A DNA stretch of 64,000 nt from Thermoleophilaceae bacterium (GCA_014534235.1 JACVRW010000002.1:1-64000); one strand, 5' to 3'. Shown: positions 1 through 9,742, numbered from the stretch's first letter. Numbers and translations are program-made. Notes: a model not told the origin generated them from the sequence alone.

Positions 1-606
1 GGCGCCGGGGCGGGCGGGTGCGGGGCCGGGGCTCGCGGCGCCTGGGCCGGCGGCGCGGGGGCCGGCGCGGATCCCTCCCGGGCTGTCGCTCGAGGCGCTG
101 CGGAGGGGCGCTCGCCGCGCCGCCTGCCGGCCGTGTGTCGGTCGCCTGGGGAGCGGGCTGGGGGCCGTCGGCCACGGTACTGCCGTCCTGCGCCGCGTCG
201 CCGCTTGCTGTGCCCTCGGCCCCGTCGCATTCGCGCTCGCTCTCGCCGGGGCCCACGCATCCGGCGCGCGCGCGCGTCGCCCGCCTCTCCACCTTCGTGC
301 GCTTGGTCACGCCCGACGCCGGTCCCACGAAGCGCCTCAGCGGGGCCCGCGGGGAGGGAGACCGACGATTCCTGCCGGCAGCTCCGCCCTCCCGTCGCTA
401 TAAGCGTCCCGGCGGCGAGCAGCGCGGCGAGCCGTCCCACGTTTCCCCATCGCACCCGGCGCAGGAGCGCCGGGGCACCGCGTGCCCGCCGCCGGTCCAC
501 GCCCGGTTTAGGCTCGGTTCGAGCAGGTTCGCCCCCCAAGCGGCTGCAATCGCTCGGTAGACGGCTGTTCGGTGCAAGTCCGCCGAGCTGCGAAAGCGCT
601 CGCTGC
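1..606. other. No confident gene (GC-extreme, low-complexity)
   Basis: I see no convincing gene here. The first 130 bases are almost pure G/C and translate to Gly/Ala/Arg/Pro runs in every frame. Open frames on both strands have shadow-like composition. One possibility is the low-complexity tail of a protein (for example a penicillin-binding protein) that starts outside the window, but nothing recognisable supports it. A TATAAG hexamer at 399-404 could be a -10 box for a long rpsF leader; no matching -35 is seen. Confidence 0.4.
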
Positions 607-612
607 TATCGT
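607..612 (+). promoter_or_regulatory. Putative -10 box of rpsF (TATCGT)
   Basis: TATCGT ends 10 nt before the GTG chosen as the rpsF start, which would give a leaderless or nearly leaderless mRNA, as at several other genes in this window. No -35 hexamer is evident. Confidence 0.3.
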
Positions 613-622
613 GCCCCGCTTC

Positions 623-1018
623 GTGGCCCGGGCCTACGACCTGATGTTGCTGCTTGACCCCGCCGCTCCAGAGGAGCGGCGCGACGCCGCGATCTCGGAG
701 GTCGAGTCGCTGATCGGCAGCGTGCTTATCGCGTCCTATGACTGGGGGCAGCGCCGGCTGGCGTACGAGATCGACCACCGCCCGGAGGCCGACTACCGCC
801 TCTACCAGTTCGAAGGCGACAACGCGCTCCTCGAGCGCCTGAACCAGCGGCTGCGCATCCTGGACGGCGTCCTTCGATTCAGGATCATCAGGCTAAAGCC
901 CGGACAGACCACCCCGCCCCCGCCCGAGCATCAGGCTCCCCGGCGCCGCGAGGAGCGCGAGCCGCAGGACACCAGGGTGGCGGCCCGCGCTGCAGCGGAC
1001 GCGGCGCCGACCGAGTAG
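623..1018 (+). CDS. rpsF: Small ribosomal subunit protein bS6
   Basis: Ribosomal protein S6 binds 16S rRNA with S18 in the platform of the 30S subunit. The 131-residue product opens with the family hallmark (Tyr-Asp-Leu-Met-Leu-Leu-Leu-Asp-Pro at residues 5-13). The middle contains the WGQRRLAYEI strand, followed by the usual variable charged and proline-rich tail. The GTG at 623 was chosen because it leaves four residues before the conserved Tyr, as is normal in S6; GTG 611 and further upstream starts are alternatives without a ribosome binding site. It heads the classic order rpsF-ssb-rpsR-rplI, here separated from ssb by about 490 nt. Confidence 0.9.
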   Translation: MARAYDLMLLLDPAAPEERRDAAISEVESLIGSVLIASYDWGQRRLAYEIDHRPEADYRLYQFEGDNALLERLNQRLRILDGVLRFRIIRLKPGQTTPPPPEHQAPRRREEREPQDTRVAARAAADAAPTE

Positions 1019-1165
1019 CGCCCCGCCGCGACCGACGCCCGGCCCGCCACTGCCGGGGCCCTGGATCGACGCGTCGGTCGCATGCGGCACCCGACGCGCG
1101 CCGCTCACCATGGTCGTCACGCAGGCCTCCTGTTAGCCGTGACCGCGCCCGGGAACGGACAACCC

Positions 1166-1363
1166 ATGGAGCACCGCTACACCGAGCAAGCGACCGAAAC
1201 GCCGCACATCGACGACCCCCACGGCGAGCAAGAGCCCACGGAACCGGCCGAACCGAGCGAGGTTCGCCCCGAGGACGCCACTCCCGAGCAGGGCGTGGAG
1301 CCTCCCGAGCCGGAGGCTCCGGACCCCAACCACGTGGTCGAAGAGAAACAGCAGGGCGACTGA
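1166..1363 (+). CDS. Small acidic hypothetical protein
   Basis: An open frame of 65 codons starts at ATG 1166, with a GGGAACGG stretch about 9 nt upstream as a possible ribosome binding site. The product is very rich in Glu, Pro, Asp and Thr with almost no hydrophobic residues, so it would be disordered. I recognise no family. It lies between rpsF and ssb, where no gene is usual. It may be a real small protein or a chance frame in GC-rich DNA; the biased acidic composition is the only positive sign. Confidence 0.35.
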   Translation: MEHRYTEQATETPHIDDPHGEQEPTEPAEPSEVRPEDATPEQGVEPPEPEAPDPNHVVEEKQQGD

Positions 1364-1440
1364 CGCTACGGCTCGTCAAAGAAGCCGCACTTTTCAGCAA
1401 CTTCCTGTCAGCGCGCGGCCATCCCTTCCGACCCCCTTCG

Positions 1441-1446
1441 TACACT
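1441..1446 (+). promoter_or_regulatory. Putative -10 box upstream of ssb (TACACT)
   Basis: TACACT is the same hexamer found before purA and dnaA. It would start a transcript with a leader of about 55 nt before ssb, giving ssb-rpsR-rplI their own promoter. No -35 match was found. Confidence 0.4.
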
Positions 1447-1507
1447 CGCCCGACATCAATCGAGAAGCCGTCTCCAGAGGACGTAGAGAAGGGAGCTGGA
1501 CCGCCTC

Positions 1508-1963
1508 ATGGCAGCAACCAACATCAATCGGGTGATCCTTACGGGGAACCTCACGCGCGACCCTGAGCTCCGCTCCCTGCCGAGCGGAACCTCGGTGTGC
1601 AGCCTGCGCGTCGCCGTCAACACGCGGCGCAAGGACCAGTCCACCGGTGACTGGGTCGACAAGCCCAACTACTTCGACGTAACCGTGTGGGGGATGCAGG
1701 GCGAGAACTGTGCTCAGTACCTCTCCAAGGGACGGCCCGTGGCCGTCGACGGCCGGCTCGAGTGGCGCGAGTGGCAGGACAAGGAAGGCAACAAGCGGCA
1801 GTCGGTGGATATCATTGCCGACTCCGTCCAGTTCCTCGGCTCCCGTGAGGGTGGCGAGAACGGCGACCGCTTCAGGCCGCAGAGCGACGTCCCCGCCGAC
1901 ACCGGGGACTTCCAGCAGGCGCCCGTAGGCGCCGGGGGATCGGACGACGACATCCCGTTCTGA
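1508..1963 (+). CDS. ssb: Single-stranded DNA-binding protein SSB
   Basis: The 151-residue protein protects single-stranded DNA in replication, recombination and repair. Residues 1-112 form the OB fold, with the typical opening (NINRVILTGNLTRDPELR) and the WREWQDKEGNKR strand. A Gly/Asp-rich linker follows, ending in the acidic tip DDDIPF that binds partner proteins. The ATG at 1508 is preceded by a purine-rich GAAGGGAGC site. It sits between rpsF and rpsR as in most bacteria and is probably cotranscribed with rpsR and rplI. Confidence 0.97.
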   Translation: MAATNINRVILTGNLTRDPELRSLPSGTSVCSLRVAVNTRRKDQSTGDWVDKPNYFDVTVWGMQGENCAQYLSKGRPVAVDGRLEWREWQDKEGNKRQSVDIIADSVQFLGSREGGENGDRFRPQSDVPADTGDFQQAPVGAGGSDDDIPF

Positions 1964-1995
1964 CCCCGACGTAGCGACAGACGCAGGAGCAAGCA

Positions 1996-2277
1996 GTGGC
2001 GAAGCAGCGCAGTGCAGGCACGACCCGGGACCGCCGGCGCGGACGCGGCAAGGGAGCGCTGGTCGGTGCCCGGCGCAAACCGTGCCCGTTCTGCCGTGAC
2101 AAGGTCGACACGGTCGACTACCGGGACATCGCGTCGCTGCGCCGAGCGATCAGCGACAAGGGCAAGATCCGCTCGTCCCGCGTGACCGGCGCCTGCCGCC
2201 GCCACCAGTCCCAGCTCGCGACCGCCGTCAAGCGCGCGCGAGAGCTGGGGCTTCTGCCGTACGTCGCAGACAGGTAG
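1996..2277 (+). CDS. rpsR: Small ribosomal subunit protein bS18
   Basis: Partner of S6 on the 30S platform. The 93-residue protein has a basic N-terminus and a core with a CPFC pair (residues 30-33), the DYRDIASLRRAISDKGKIRSSR-type region and a Cys-Arg-Arg-His element. The CxxC plus C..H set fits the zinc-binding (C+) form of S18. The GTG start at 1996 has an AGGAG site 6 nt upstream. It lies 32 nt after ssb and 14 nt before rplI, so it is one transcription unit. Confidence 0.95.
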   Translation: MAKQRSAGTTRDRRRGRGKGALVGARRKPCPFCRDKVDTVDYRDIASLRRAISDKGKIRSSRVTGACRRHQSQLATAVKRARELGLLPYVADR

Positions 2278-2291
2278 GCGACGGGACCGAC

Positions 2292-2744
2292 ATGGCCCAG
2301 GCAATCCTCCTGAGGGACGTGGACAGGCTCGGCGAGCGCGGTGACGTCATCGACGTCGCACCGGGATACCTCCGCAACTACCTCGTTCCGCGCAAGCTCG
2401 CCCAGCCCGCGACGCCGGCGGCGATCGCCGAGTCGCAGCGCCGACGCGAGGCCGCCGAGCGCGCTGCCGCAGAGGCGGCCGCGAAGGCCGAGGAGACTGC
2501 GGCGCTGCTGCGGAAGACCGTGCTGACGATCTCCCATCAAGCGGGTGACGACGGCCGCCTGTTCGGCTCAGTCACGTCGCAGGAGATCGTCGACGCGATC
2601 CGGCAGGCCAGGAGCGTGCGGCTCGACAGGCGGCGCGTCCACCTCGAGCACCCCATCAGGACCACGGGCACGCACATGGTCACCGTCGAGGTCGCGGACG
2701 GTGTGACGGCGGATATCAAGACGATCGTCACGCCTCAGGCGTAG
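2292..2744 (+). CDS. rplI: Large ribosomal subunit protein bL9
   Basis: L9 (150 residues) binds 23S rRNA near the L1 stalk. Its N-terminal domain shows the conserved LLRDVDRLGERGDVIDVAPGY and RNYLVP motifs. A long Ala/Glu-rich connecting helix (about residues 45-80) leads to a C-terminal domain with GRLFGSVTSQEI. Length and domain order are normal. The ATG at 2292 is the only good start. It ends the ssb-rpsR-rplI unit; dnaB follows after 109 nt. Confidence 0.96.
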   Translation: MAQAILLRDVDRLGERGDVIDVAPGYLRNYLVPRKLAQPATPAAIAESQRRREAAERAAAEAAAKAEETAALLRKTVLTISHQAGDDGRLFGSVTSQEIVDAIRQARSVRLDRRRVHLEHPIRTTGTHMVTVEVADGVTADIKTIVTPQA

Positions 2745-2853
2745 TCAGTGACCCTGCGCGGCGGCGCTTGCCTGCGTCACCGGAGTTCGGCGTGCCGACG
2801 ACGGCTTAGCCCCTGCTTCCTCGGCGGGCGGGCCGGTCGCGCCCTGACTACAT

Positions 2854-4827
2854 GTGGAAGCGCTGGTGGCGGTCGCGACTCCACCTGAGGCGGGCAGCGT
2901 CCCACCCCACAACGAGGAGGCCGAGGCCTCCGTCCTTGGGGCGATCCTTCTCACCGAGCAGGCTCTGGACGGGATCCTGCTCGAGGTCGGGCTTCGGCCC
3001 GAGGACTTCTACCGGCCCCGCAACGGCCTGATCTTCCGGGCGATGGTCCGCCTCAAGGAAAAGGCGGAGCCCGAGGCGGTCGATGCGCTTACAGTCACCG
3101 AGGACCTCCGTCGCGCGGGCGAGCTGGACAAGGCGGGCGGTGCTGCGTACATCCACTCGCTGCCGGCCCTCGTGCCCGCTGTGGGGGCGGTTCTGGACTA
3201 CGCCCGGATCGTCAAGGAGAACTCGATCCTCCGCAGCCTTCTGGCTGCCACGCGCGACATCCAGGAGGAGGTGCTCGCTCACCGGGGCGAGCCGCGCGAG
3301 CTGATCGAGCGCGCCGAGGCCATCCTCTTCAAGATCGGGCACGACGGCGGCAGCGCCGAGATGAAGTCGATCGAGACGATCCTGCACGAGGAGATCGACA
3401 AGCTCGAGGAGCTCTCCCGCAAGGACGTCGGATTGACCGGCACCGCCTCGGGCTTCACGGATCTCGACCAGCTGACCGGCGGGTTCCAGCGCGGCAACCT
3501 CATCGTGGTCGCCGCGAGGCCGTCGATGGGAAAGTGCCTCGGCGGCGATGCACTCATCCTCGATCCGCGCACCGGAGGGCGGCGGCCGATGCTTGAGGTC
3601 GTGGAAGCGGTGGAGCGGGGCGAGGAGGTCTGGGTCGCCGCGCTCGGCGCCGACCTGAGGCTGCGTCCGGCGAGGGCCACGGCCGCGGCCCGCAACGGGA
3701 CTCAGCCGCTCTACCGCGTCACCACCGCACTCGGGCGGCACATCGAGGCCACGGCGGGCCATCCCCTGTTCACTCTCGCCGGCTGGCGTCCGCTCGAGGA
3801 CCTCTCACCCGGCGACCGAGTGGCGGTGCCGGTCCGCCTACCCCCCCGCGCCGCGCATCCCGCGCACCGTGAGCACGAAGGACCTCCCAGTCCCGCCCGG
3901 CAAGCGGGCACCCGCGACGCCTCCTACCGCGCGTCCACGGCGATCACCGAACGGACGCATGCCCCGCAGCGCGCGATCGCGGCCACGTCCGACGTGTGGT
4001 GGGACGAGGTGGCGCGAGTAGAGCCCGCCGGCGAGCGAGAGACCTTCGACCTGACGGTGCCCCTCCATCACAACTATGTCGCCGACGACATCGTCGTCCA
4101 CAACAGCACGCTCGCCACCAACATCGCCGAGAATGCCGCGATCGACCACGGCGTCCCGGTGGCTCTCTTCTCCCTCGAGATGTCGGAGACGGAGTTGGCG
4201 CACCGCTTCATCGCGTCCCAGGCGAGGGTCTCGAGCGACGAGCTCCGCAAGGGACGGGTGCGCGGGGAGCGCTGGCCGAAGGTGCTGAACGCCGTCGAGA
4301 AGCTGGCGAGCGCGCCGATATATCTCGACGACTCAAGTGACATCGGCGTCCTCGAGATCCGGGCCAAGGCGCGCCGGCTGCATGCTCGCCACGGCCTTGG
4401 GCTCATCGTCGTCGACTACCTCCAGCTCGTGAGGCCGGATACCCGCGCGGACAGCCGAGTCGAGCAGGTCGGCCAGATCAGCCGGGGGCTCAAGATCCTG
4501 GCGCGCGAGCTGAACATCCCGGTGATCGCCGTGTCGCAGCTCTCGCGCGCGGTCGAGAGCCGCAACCCGCCGATCCCGATGCTGTCGGACCTGCGTGAGT
4601 CCGGACAGCTCGAGCAGGACGCGGACGTCGTGATGTTCGTCTATCGCGAGGACTACTACGACGATCAGTCGGAGCGGATCGGCGAGGCGGACCTCATCAT
4701 CGCTAAGCACCGCAACGGGCCGATCGGCAAGGTGACCCTCACCTTCCTCTCCAAGTATCCGCGCTTCGCCAGCCTCTACCGCGAGCGGGGCGTCGAGCCG
4801 GCCGCGACCGGGAACGGGTTGGGCTGA
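2854..4827 (+). CDS. dnaB: Replicative DNA helicase DnaB with embedded mini-intein
   Basis: DnaB is the hexameric 5'-3' helicase of the replication fork. The open frame encodes 657 residues, of which 228-417 are an intein; the spliced helicase would be 467 residues, normal for the family. The N-terminal helical domain is at about residues 15-115 and the RecA-like domain starts near 195. The Walker A motif (ARPSMGK/ST) is interrupted by the intein exactly between Lys and Ser, so no active ATPase exists before splicing. After the intein come FSLEMS, the Walker B strand (IVVDYLQL) and the DLRESG...EQDADVV motif, which is uninterrupted. The GTG start at 2854 has no clear ribosome binding site. 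The stop codon overlaps the start of the next gene by one base. Confidence 0.96.
   Translation: MEALVAVATPPEAGSVPPHNEEAEASVLGAILLTEQALDGILLEVGLRPEDFYRPRNGLIFRAMVRLKEKAEPEAVDALTVTEDLRRAGELDKAGGAAYIHSLPALVPAVGAVLDYARIVKENSILRSLLAATRDIQEEVLAHRGEPRELIERAEAILFKIGHDGGSAEMKSIETILHEEIDKLEELSRKDVGLTGTASGFTDLDQLTGGFQRGNLIVVAARPSMGKCLGGDALILDPRTGGRRPMLEVVEAVERGEEVWVAALGADLRLRPARATAAARNGTQPLYRVTTALGRHIEATAGHPLFTLAGWRPLEDLSPGDRVAVPVRLPPRAAHPAHREHEGPPSPARQAGTRDASYRASTAITERTHAPQRAIAATSDVWWDEVARVEPAGERETFDLTVPLHHNYVADDIVVHNSTLATNIAENAAIDHGVPVALFSLEMSETELAHRFIASQARVSSDELRKGRVRGERWPKVLNAVEKLASAPIYLDDSSDIGVLEIRAKARRLHARHGLGLIVVDYLQLVRPDTRADSRVEQVGQISRGLKILARELNIPVIAVSQLSRAVESRNPPIPMLSDLRESGQLEQDADVVMFVYREDYYDDQSERIGEADLIIAKHRNGPIGKVTLTFLSKYPRFASLYRERGVEPAATGNGLG
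3535..4104 (+). other. DnaB mini-intein (190 residues, P-loop insertion)
   Basis: This is an in-frame protein-splicing element inside dnaB. It begins with Cys (CLGGD, block A, nucleophile of the first acyl shift). Block B contains TAGHPLFT with the conserved Thr-xx-His, followed by LEDLSPGDRV. It ends with the block F/G signature HHNYVADDIVVHN, whose last Asn cyclises, and the next host residue is Ser, which accepts the N-extein. The region between blocks B and F is only about 70 residues and shows no LAGLIDADG or HNH motif, so the homing endonuclease is missing. Base composition matches the host, which suggests long residence. Splicing is inferred from intact motifs only. Confidence 0.93.
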
Positions 4828-5720
4828 TGCTTAGCGCCGCGCTCGAGCAGGAGCGGAGCTGCCCGCTCGGCGAGTGCGACGGCAGCACCTGGCTGCTCGA
4901 CGAGCGGACCGGCGAGGCCCGGCCCTGCGGGTGCCGTGACGGCCGCGTCAGGCAGGCCGCCAGCGGCGGCATCGGCACCGGTATCGGGCGGCGTTTCCTC
5001 GAGGTGTCGTTCGATCGCGAGCCGATCGTCTCACTCGATCCCGTGGTGCTCCGACAGGTCAGGGCCTTCGTGCGTTCGATCGAGGAGAACCTCGACGACG
5101 GCAGGGGGCTCTGGTTCGACGGGCCGGTTGGGACCGGCAAGACCTCACTGGCGATCCTCATCGCGAAGGCCGCGGGGCAGGCCCGTCGCTCGTACGCCGT
5201 GTACCCGGTGCCGCGGCTGCTGGCGGAGATCAAGCGAACCTTCGACCGCGACGCGAGCGACTCATACCTGGGCTTCTTCCGCCGCCTCTGCTCGGTCGAC
5301 GTGCTGGTACTCGACGACCTGGGCGCGGAGAAGCAGACCGAGTGGGTACTCGAGCAGCTCTACTCGATCGTCAACGAACGCTGGCAGGATCGGCGATCGA
5401 TCGTGGTGACCACCAACATCCCCGACCCCGACCCTGAAGCTCCCGGACTGATGCTCCGGGCCACGGTGCGTGACCTTCGCGAGGCCGTGAACGGCGGGCG
5501 CCTCGACGGTCGCGACCTGGACGAGCTGCGCCGCCTGATCGAGCGGCTAGAGCGGGTGGCCGCCGACGCCGGAGCGCTCGACGTGGCGGGCATGTTCGAT
5601 CCAATCGCGCGCCTGCGGCGTCAGATCGGAGCGCGGACCGTGTCGCGGCTGGTCGAGATCTGCGACGACCCGATCCCGATCATGGGCCCCGACCTTCGGA
5701 TGACCGCGCAGGGCGCGTAA
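4827..5720 (+). CDS. DnaC/DnaI-like AAA+ ATPase (possible helicase loader)
   Basis: The 297-residue protein has a cysteine-containing N-terminus (Cys12, Cys17, then Cys34-Gly-Cys36), resembling the zinc-binding region of DnaI/phage DnaC-type loaders. An AAA+ core follows with Walker A GPVGTGKT (near residue 105), Walker B VLVLDDLGAEK and a sensor-1 strand VVTTNIP. About 60 C-terminal residues hold an Arg-rich helix unlike standard DnaC. Its ATG overlaps the dnaB stop (TGATG), so translation is coupled, which strongly suggests action on DnaB. The IstB transposition helpers share this fold, but no transposase is near. Function as a loader is inference from fold and position. A DciA-type protein is also encoded in this window. 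Confidence 0.75.
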   Translation: MLSAALEQERSCPLGECDGSTWLLDERTGEARPCGCRDGRVRQAASGGIGTGIGRRFLEVSFDREPIVSLDPVVLRQVRAFVRSIEENLDDGRGLWFDGPVGTGKTSLAILIAKAAGQARRSYAVYPVPRLLAEIKRTFDRDASDSYLGFFRRLCSVDVLVLDDLGAEKQTEWVLEQLYSIVNERWQDRRSIVVTTNIPDPDPEAPGLMLRATVRDLREAVNGGRLDGRDLDELRRLIERLERVAADAGALDVAGMFDPIARLRRQIGARTVSRLVEICDDPIPIMGPDLRMTAQGA

Positions 5721-7061
<1,341 letters not shown>

Positions 7062-7152
7062 GCGTCCTGAGCGGGCGGAGCGCCGGCTCCCCATCGTCGC
7101 CGGGCGGACCGCCGGCTCGGCGGTCATCCCTCGGGGCCGCCGGCTCCTCCCC

Positions 7153-7836
7153 TCAGGCCTCGAGCACGTGGCTCTTCACCATCATGTCGTGAAGGGCCCG
7201 ATTCTGGCTGTCCCAGAGCGGCCAGAGGACGTCGAGCAGCCACGGAATCCCGAGCAGGGCACCGCCGATCACCTGAAACAACAGGTACTTGATCACGAAC
7301 TCCCGGAGAAGCGAAAACCCGAACGTGACGGGTTCCCCATCGTCCCGGACCACGCGGATCGAGAGGATCTGCTTGCCGAGCGTCTGGCCGTTCGCCGCGC
7401 CGTGGCGCGCCATCGTGATGGGGTAGTAGAAGAAGGCCACGGTGAGACCGACCAGCATGAGGACGACGCCCGCCGCCTCGCTGCCGGCGACGATGAGGAC
7501 GGACCCCAGCCAGATGAGGATCGAGGTGAAGATCCCGTCCAGGATGTAGGCGCCTACGCGTCTCCACCAGCTGGAGAGCGGTGCGCCCGCCGGGACCTGG
7601 GCCTGCGGCGCGACCGGCTGCTGCCAGCCCCCCGGAGGGACCGGTCCGCCGTAGCCGGGCGGGACCTCGGGGCCCGGCGGCGCCTGGGGGCCGGGCGGCG
7701 CTTGTTCCCCGGGGGTCGCGGCAGGCGCCGGCTGCGGACCCGCGGGCGCCTGGGGACCGGTGGGGGTGGCCGGAGGCTGTAGCGGCGAGCCGGACTCGTC
7801 GTCGCCCGGACGGTCAGGGGTCGATCCGCGCTCCAT
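7153..7836 (-). CDS. RDD-family membrane protein with Pro-rich N-terminus
   Basis: The 227-residue protein has an N-terminal half (about residues 15-90) made of Pro/Gly/Ala/Gln repeats, likely disordered and cytoplasmic. An RDD domain follows with the defining Arg in SWWRRVGAYILDGI, the Asp residues after it and the TLGKQILSIRVV motif. Three or so hydrophobic segments lie at roughly 105-215. RDD proteins are small membrane proteins of mostly unknown role; some act as ion/H+ antiporters. It stands alone, convergent with purA, so context gives no hint of function. Confidence 0.85.
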   Translation of the reverse strand: MERGSTPDRPGDDESGSPLQPPATPTGPQAPAGPQPAPAATPGEQAPPGPQAPPGPEVPPGYGGPVPPGGWQQPVAPQAQVPAGAPLSSWWRRVGAYILDGIFTSILIWLGSVLIVAGSEAAGVVLMLVGLTVAFFYYPITMARHGAANGQTLGKQILSIRVVRDDGEPVTFGFSLLREFVIKYLLFQVIGGALLGIPWLLDVLWPLWDSQNRALHDMMVKSHVLEA

Positions 7837-8061
7837 GGCGAAAATGAAAGCACCGGCCGCGGTCGGGCGACCGGCGCGGGCGGGGAGCGTGATGTGGAAC
7901 GCTCAGCAGGCCGTCGGCGCTCCAGTCGACGTCGCCGTGATGAGCAGCAGCACCGACCGTCCAGCGGTCAGGCGCATTCCCACGCCGAAAGGTAGGGAAG
8001 CCATGGCTAGGCAGAGACGTCGACGCCGCCGCGGCCGGGAAGACAGTGACTGTCGCCGGGC

Positions 8062-8763
8062 TCACCGCAGCAACTCCTCGTCGGCGACCTCCCGCACTAC
8101 GCGTGCGGGCACTCCCATGACGAGTGCCCGGGCAGGGACGTTGCGGGTGACCACCGCGCCGGCTGCGACGAACGCCTCCTCGCCAACCTCGACGCCGGGC
8201 AAGAGCACCGAGCCGCCGCCGACCCGGCATGCACGCCGCAGCACCGCCCCGCGCAGCTCCTCACCCGGGCGGCGCCGACCCATCGTCTGATCATTCGTGA
8301 GCGTCACGGAGGGCGCCACGAACACGTCGTCCTCGACTACCGACCAGGCCGTGATGTAGGCCCCCGTCTGGAGCCGCACGCGTTCGCCCACCCGCACGTC
8401 GTTCTCCACGGAGACACCCCGGCCGACAATCGTGTCAGCCGCGATGGCGCTGCGCTCGCGTATGTGCGCCTGGTCACCGACCACGCAGCCGGCCCCGATG
8501 CGGGCCCCGGCGAGGATCACCGTACCGGCTCCGACGCTCACGCCGAAACCAAGCACGGCCCGCCCGGGCGGCGCGCCGACCGCGCTTGAGCGCGGCCCGA
8601 GCGCGGGAGGCCTCCCGATGACGCAACCGTCGCCCAGCCGCACGTCCTCGTGCACGAGCGTGTCCCCGTGGACCACCACGTTCCCGCCGATCTGGACTTC
8701 CTCGGGAAGGTCCACGCGGTCGCCCAGGAGGAGACCCGGCGCGCGCTCAGACGGGCGCAGCAC
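8062..8763 (-). CDS. Left-handed beta-helix acyltransferase (WlbB/WbpD-like)
   Basis: The 233-residue protein consists largely of hexapeptide repeats ([LIV]-G-x4 pattern, for example ILAGARIGAGCVVGDQAHI and FVAPSVTLTND), which fold as a left-handed beta helix and form trimers. The VTLTND segment and the ending ALVMGVPARVVREV are typical of N-acetyltransferases that acetylate 3-amino-UDP-sugars (WlbB/WbpD). Its start overlaps the end of the dehydrogenase gene by 17 nt. Context (Gfo/Idh dehydrogenase, UDP-GlcNAc epimerase) supports synthesis of a diacetylated sugar such as a 2,3-diacetamido sugar, but no DegT-type 3-aminotransferase is in the window. Confidence 0.8.
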   Translation of the reverse strand: MLRPSERAPGLLLGDRVDLPEEVQIGGNVVVHGDTLVHEDVRLGDGCVIGRPPALGPRSSAVGAPPGRAVLGFGVSVGAGTVILAGARIGAGCVVGDQAHIRERSAIAADTIVGRGVSVENDVRVGERVRLQTGAYITAWSVVEDDVFVAPSVTLTNDQTMGRRRPGEELRGAVLRRACRVGGGSVLLPGVEVGEEAFVAAGAVVTRNVPARALVMGVPARVVREVADEELLR

Positions 8764-9742
8764 GCGAGCTTTCCCGCAGCGACGTCTGAAGCGCCTCGAG
8801 CACCCGCACGACGCGGAGCCCGGACTGGCTCCCGGAGCGCGGCTCGGAGCCGTTCCGCACGCAGTCGAGGAAGTGCCGGCACTCGATCCGCAACGGCTCC
8901 TCGTTCGACACGCGCGGCGAGAAGATGTCGCCGGAGCGTGCGATGTACTCGCCGTAGGAGGAGTAGTCCTCGTCGAAGCCCTTGTCGTAGACGGTGAGCT
9001 TGCGCTCGAGCTCCATGTCGTCGAAGGTCGCCATCCGCTTCGAGCCGACCACGGTGAACCGGCGCTCCTTGTGGGGGTCGAGCCACGAGAGATGCATGTG
9101 CGCGGCGAGCCCCGACGGGAAGCGCAGGTAGCAGAACACGACGTCCTCGACTCCCTCGTTCACGTAGCTCTCGCCGACGGCCCTGCACTCGTACGGCTCC
9201 TCCGCCGCAAGCCGCAGGATCACGGAGACATCGTGCGCCCCGAGGGACCACAGAGCGTTCTCGTCGCGACGGAGCTGGCCGAGGTTGAGCCGGTTCGAGT
9301 AGACATAGCGGACGTCGCCTAGCTGGCCCGACTCGATCAGCTCGCCCAGCCGCTCGATCCCCGGGTGGTACTCGAGTAGGTGGCCGACCATCAGCACGCG
9401 GCCGGAGGCGTCCGCGGCGTCGACCACCTGCTCGGCGTCCTCGACCGACCGGGCCAGCGGCTTCTCCACGAAGCAGTGCTTGCCCGATTCCAGCACCAGG
9501 CGGGCGAGCTCGGCGTGCGTAGCCACCGGCGTGGCGAGCGCCACGGCATCCACCGACGCGTCGTCGAGCAGGTCCTCGAGCGCCGCCGTGGTGCGCGCCG
9601 ACGGGAACGCTCGGCCGTAGCGCTCGAGGGCCTCGGGGGACTCGTCGCAGAGCCAAGCCAGCTCCACGTCCGGGAGCCGATCGAAGTTCCGCGCCAGGTT
9701 TGGGCCCCAGTACCCGAGGCCCACGACCCCGACTCGGGTCAC
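8747..9742 (-). CDS. Gfo/Idh/MocA-family sugar-nucleotide dehydrogenase
   Basis: The 331-residue protein has an N-terminal Rossmann fold with GLGYWGPNLARNF (residues 8-20) and the family motif EKPLA near residue 95, containing the catalytic-region Lys. The C-terminal alpha/beta domain includes WSLGAHDVSVIL. The GYWGPNLARNF form is typical of WlbA/WbpB-type enzymes, which oxidise C3 of UDP-GlcNAc-uronic acid using NAD. The GTG start overlaps the stop of the preceding small frame (GTGA), and the 3' end overlaps the acetyltransferase, so the three are translationally coupled. Exact substrate is inferred from neighbours. Confidence 0.82.
   Translation of the reverse strand: MTRVGVVGLGYWGPNLARNFDRLPDVELAWLCDESPEALERYGRAFPSARTTAALEDLLDDASVDAVALATPVATHAELARLVLESGKHCFVEKPLARSVEDAEQVVDAADASGRVLMVGHLLEYHPGIERLGELIESGQLGDVRYVYSNRLNLGQLRRDENALWSLGAHDVSVILRLAAEEPYECRAVGESYVNEGVEDVVFCYLRFPSGLAAHMHLSWLDPHKERRFTVVGSKRMATFDDMELERKLTVYDKGFDEDYSSYGEYIARSGDIFSPRVSNEEPLRIECRHFLDCVRNGSEPRSGSQSGLRVVRVLEALQTSLRESSRAAPV

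Noticed and set aside
1..600. C-terminus of a proline/glycine-rich penicillin-binding protein upstream of rpsF
   Set aside because: Repetitive composition fits, but no domain, stop pattern or frame gives real support.
2848..3762. 304-codon open frame antisense to dnaB
   Set aside because: Entirely covered by a convincing gene on the other strand; composition is the mirror of dnaB codon bias and no motif is present.
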